NCBI GenBank assembly: GCA_963800235.1
Contig: CAWDAD010000004.1
Span: forward strand, 289,938 to 353,937
DNA: 64,000 bases
Source of the DNA: CAVVNP01 sp963800235
GTDB lineage: Bacteria > Actinomycetota > Acidimicrobiia > Acidimicrobiales > Iamiaceae
Direction: 5' to 3'
A model generated the notes under the pieces. That model searched no databases and had not been told where the DNA came from. It was given only the letters and a program-made list of their open reading frames with translations. A program made the position numbers and the translations under genes. Numbering within the stretch: the stretch's first letter is position 1; the number at the start of each line of letters is the position of its first letter. Shown here in pieces: positions 63,205 to 64,000 of this stretch.

Positions 63205-64000
63205 GTGGGACGGCCCTGCCTGGCACCGCAGATGGCGCTCTACTTCGCGCCGTCGGGCATGGTCTACGCCTGCGACCGGACGCGGTACCCGCTGGGCTCG
63301 ATCGCCGAGTCCGGCCTCCACGAGATCTGGGACGGGGCCCGTCGACGCCGGCACGCCGAGTGGGTCGAGCACGGCGACCTGTCCCACGGCTGCTCGGACT
63401 GCGACCAGGCGCCGGGAGAGTGGACCCAGTCGAGCACCTTCGACGACCGGGTCGACGGGCCGCTCAGCGGGTGGCCGGAGTACCTCGACTTCGCCCTCAC
63501 CAACCGCTGCAACCTGCAGTGCGTGATGTGCGACGGTGAGCTCTCGTCGGCGATCCGCACCCGCCGGGAGGGTCGCGAGCCGCTGCCCGACCGCTACGAC
63601 GACCGCTTCTTCGACGAGCTGGCGGACTTCCTCCCCCACGTGCGGGAGGTCTCGCTGAAGGGCGGCGAGCCCTTCCTGCAGCCCGAGACCTACCGCGTGC
63701 TCGACCTGCTGGTCGCGCAGGCCCACCGCCCCCGGGTGATCGTCACCACCAACGGCACCATCTGGAACCGCCGCGTGGAGCGGTACGTGCGCGACCTGCG
63801 CATGGACGTGTACCTGTCCGTCGACGGCGTCACGGCCGAGACCGTCGAGTCGATCCGCGTCGGGTGCCGGTTCGACCAGCTGCAGGCCAACATCGAGCGG
63901 TTCCGCGCCGCCGTCCGGTCCACCGGACGGCGACTCACCCTCAACTACTGCTTGATGGATCGCAACTGGCACGAGCTCGGGGGGTTCATCGCACGGGCGC
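63205..64000 (+). CDS. Radical SAM protein with N-terminal twitch/SPASM-like domain (partial)
   Basis: Runs off the window after 265 codons. The N-terminal part PCLAPQMALYFAPSGMVYAC, then LGSIAESGLHEIWDG and SHGCSDCD has the Cys spacing of a half SPASM (twitch) domain, which binds an auxiliary Fe-S cluster; here it comes before the radical SAM core, whose ligands are in LTNRCNLQCVMCDGE. KGGEPFLQPE and TTNGTIWN follow. The order is that of the known twitch-first radical SAM group. The substrate, perhaps a peptide, is unknown. GTG start, 6 nt after TACGCT (63193-63198), 58 nt behind polA. Confidence 0.85.
   Translation, partial: MGRPCLAPQMALYFAPSGMVYACDRTRYPLGSIAESGLHEIWDGARRRRHAEWVEHGDLSHGCSDCDQAPGEWTQSSTFDDRVDGPLSGWPEYLDFALTNRCNLQCVMCDGELSSAIRTRREGREPLPDRYDDRFFDELADFLPHVREVSLKGGEPFLQPETYRVLDLLVAQAHRPRVIVTTNGTIWNRRVERYVRDLRMDVYLSVDGVTAETVESIRVGCRFDQLQANIERFRAAVRSTGRRLTLNYCLMDRNWHELGGFIARA

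Overview
The window looks like chromosomal DNA from a very GC-rich actinobacterium, most likely of the class Acidimicrobiia. Pointers are the frr-cdsA-dxr-rseP-ispG order, an MshD-type mycothiol synthase, a PdtaR-like ANTAR regulator two genes before polA, a mycobacterial-type Pol I, and many GTG starts. No transposase, integrase, phage gene, CRISPR array or rRNA was seen; this is core chromosome with scattered repeat elements.

Layout. 1-6.2 kb: end of frr, a CdsA with a huge acidic N-terminal extension, the MEP-pathway genes dxr and ispG, and an intramembrane protease. 6.3-15.6 kb: small metabolic genes on both strands (PGPGW membrane protein, SDR, nitroreductase, GT-C glycosyltransferase, archaeal/eukaryotic-type prolyl-tRNA synthetase, phosphoribosyltransferase, GH29 fucosidase, amidase). 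15.7-20.5 kb: a three-gene unit with a permuted NlpC/P60-like protein, a small protein and a large SARP/AAA regulator. 20.8-28.4 kb: hydantoinase A/B, two acyl-CoA synthetases and a MaoC hydratase. 28.4-33.4 kb: sugar nucleotidyltransferase, rlmN, VIT transporter, short mshD, nth and a candidate small RNA with its own terminator. 33.5-41.6 kb: hisD-C-B-H-A, hisF, a mini-GroES, hisI and trpE. 41.6-51.6 kb: a degenerate metallo-beta-lactamase, ygfZ, a two-component pair, a DnaJ-domain protein, then trpC, a DUF885 peptidase, trpF, trpB and trpA. 51.6-60.4 kb: lipoproteins, a dienelactone hydrolase, TauE/SafE, HU, Bcp, tRNA-Leu(CAA), small membrane proteins and the ANTAR regulator. 60.4-64 kb: polA and the start of a twitch-type radical SAM protein.

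What stands out. About thirty start codons are preceded, usually 6-8 nt upstream, by a TAnnnT or CACACT hexamer, which suggests that leaderless mRNAs are the rule here. Three unrelated families of intergenic hairpin repeats occur, two of them with compensatory base changes in the stems. A promoter-twin-hairpin-terminator cassette at about 33.05-33.15 kb looks like an undescribed small RNA. Three his genes each carry one single-base frame break although their neighbours are intact; consensus error is the simplest explanation, but pseudogenization cannot be excluded from sequence alone. All functional statements rest on motif recognition by eye, with no database search.
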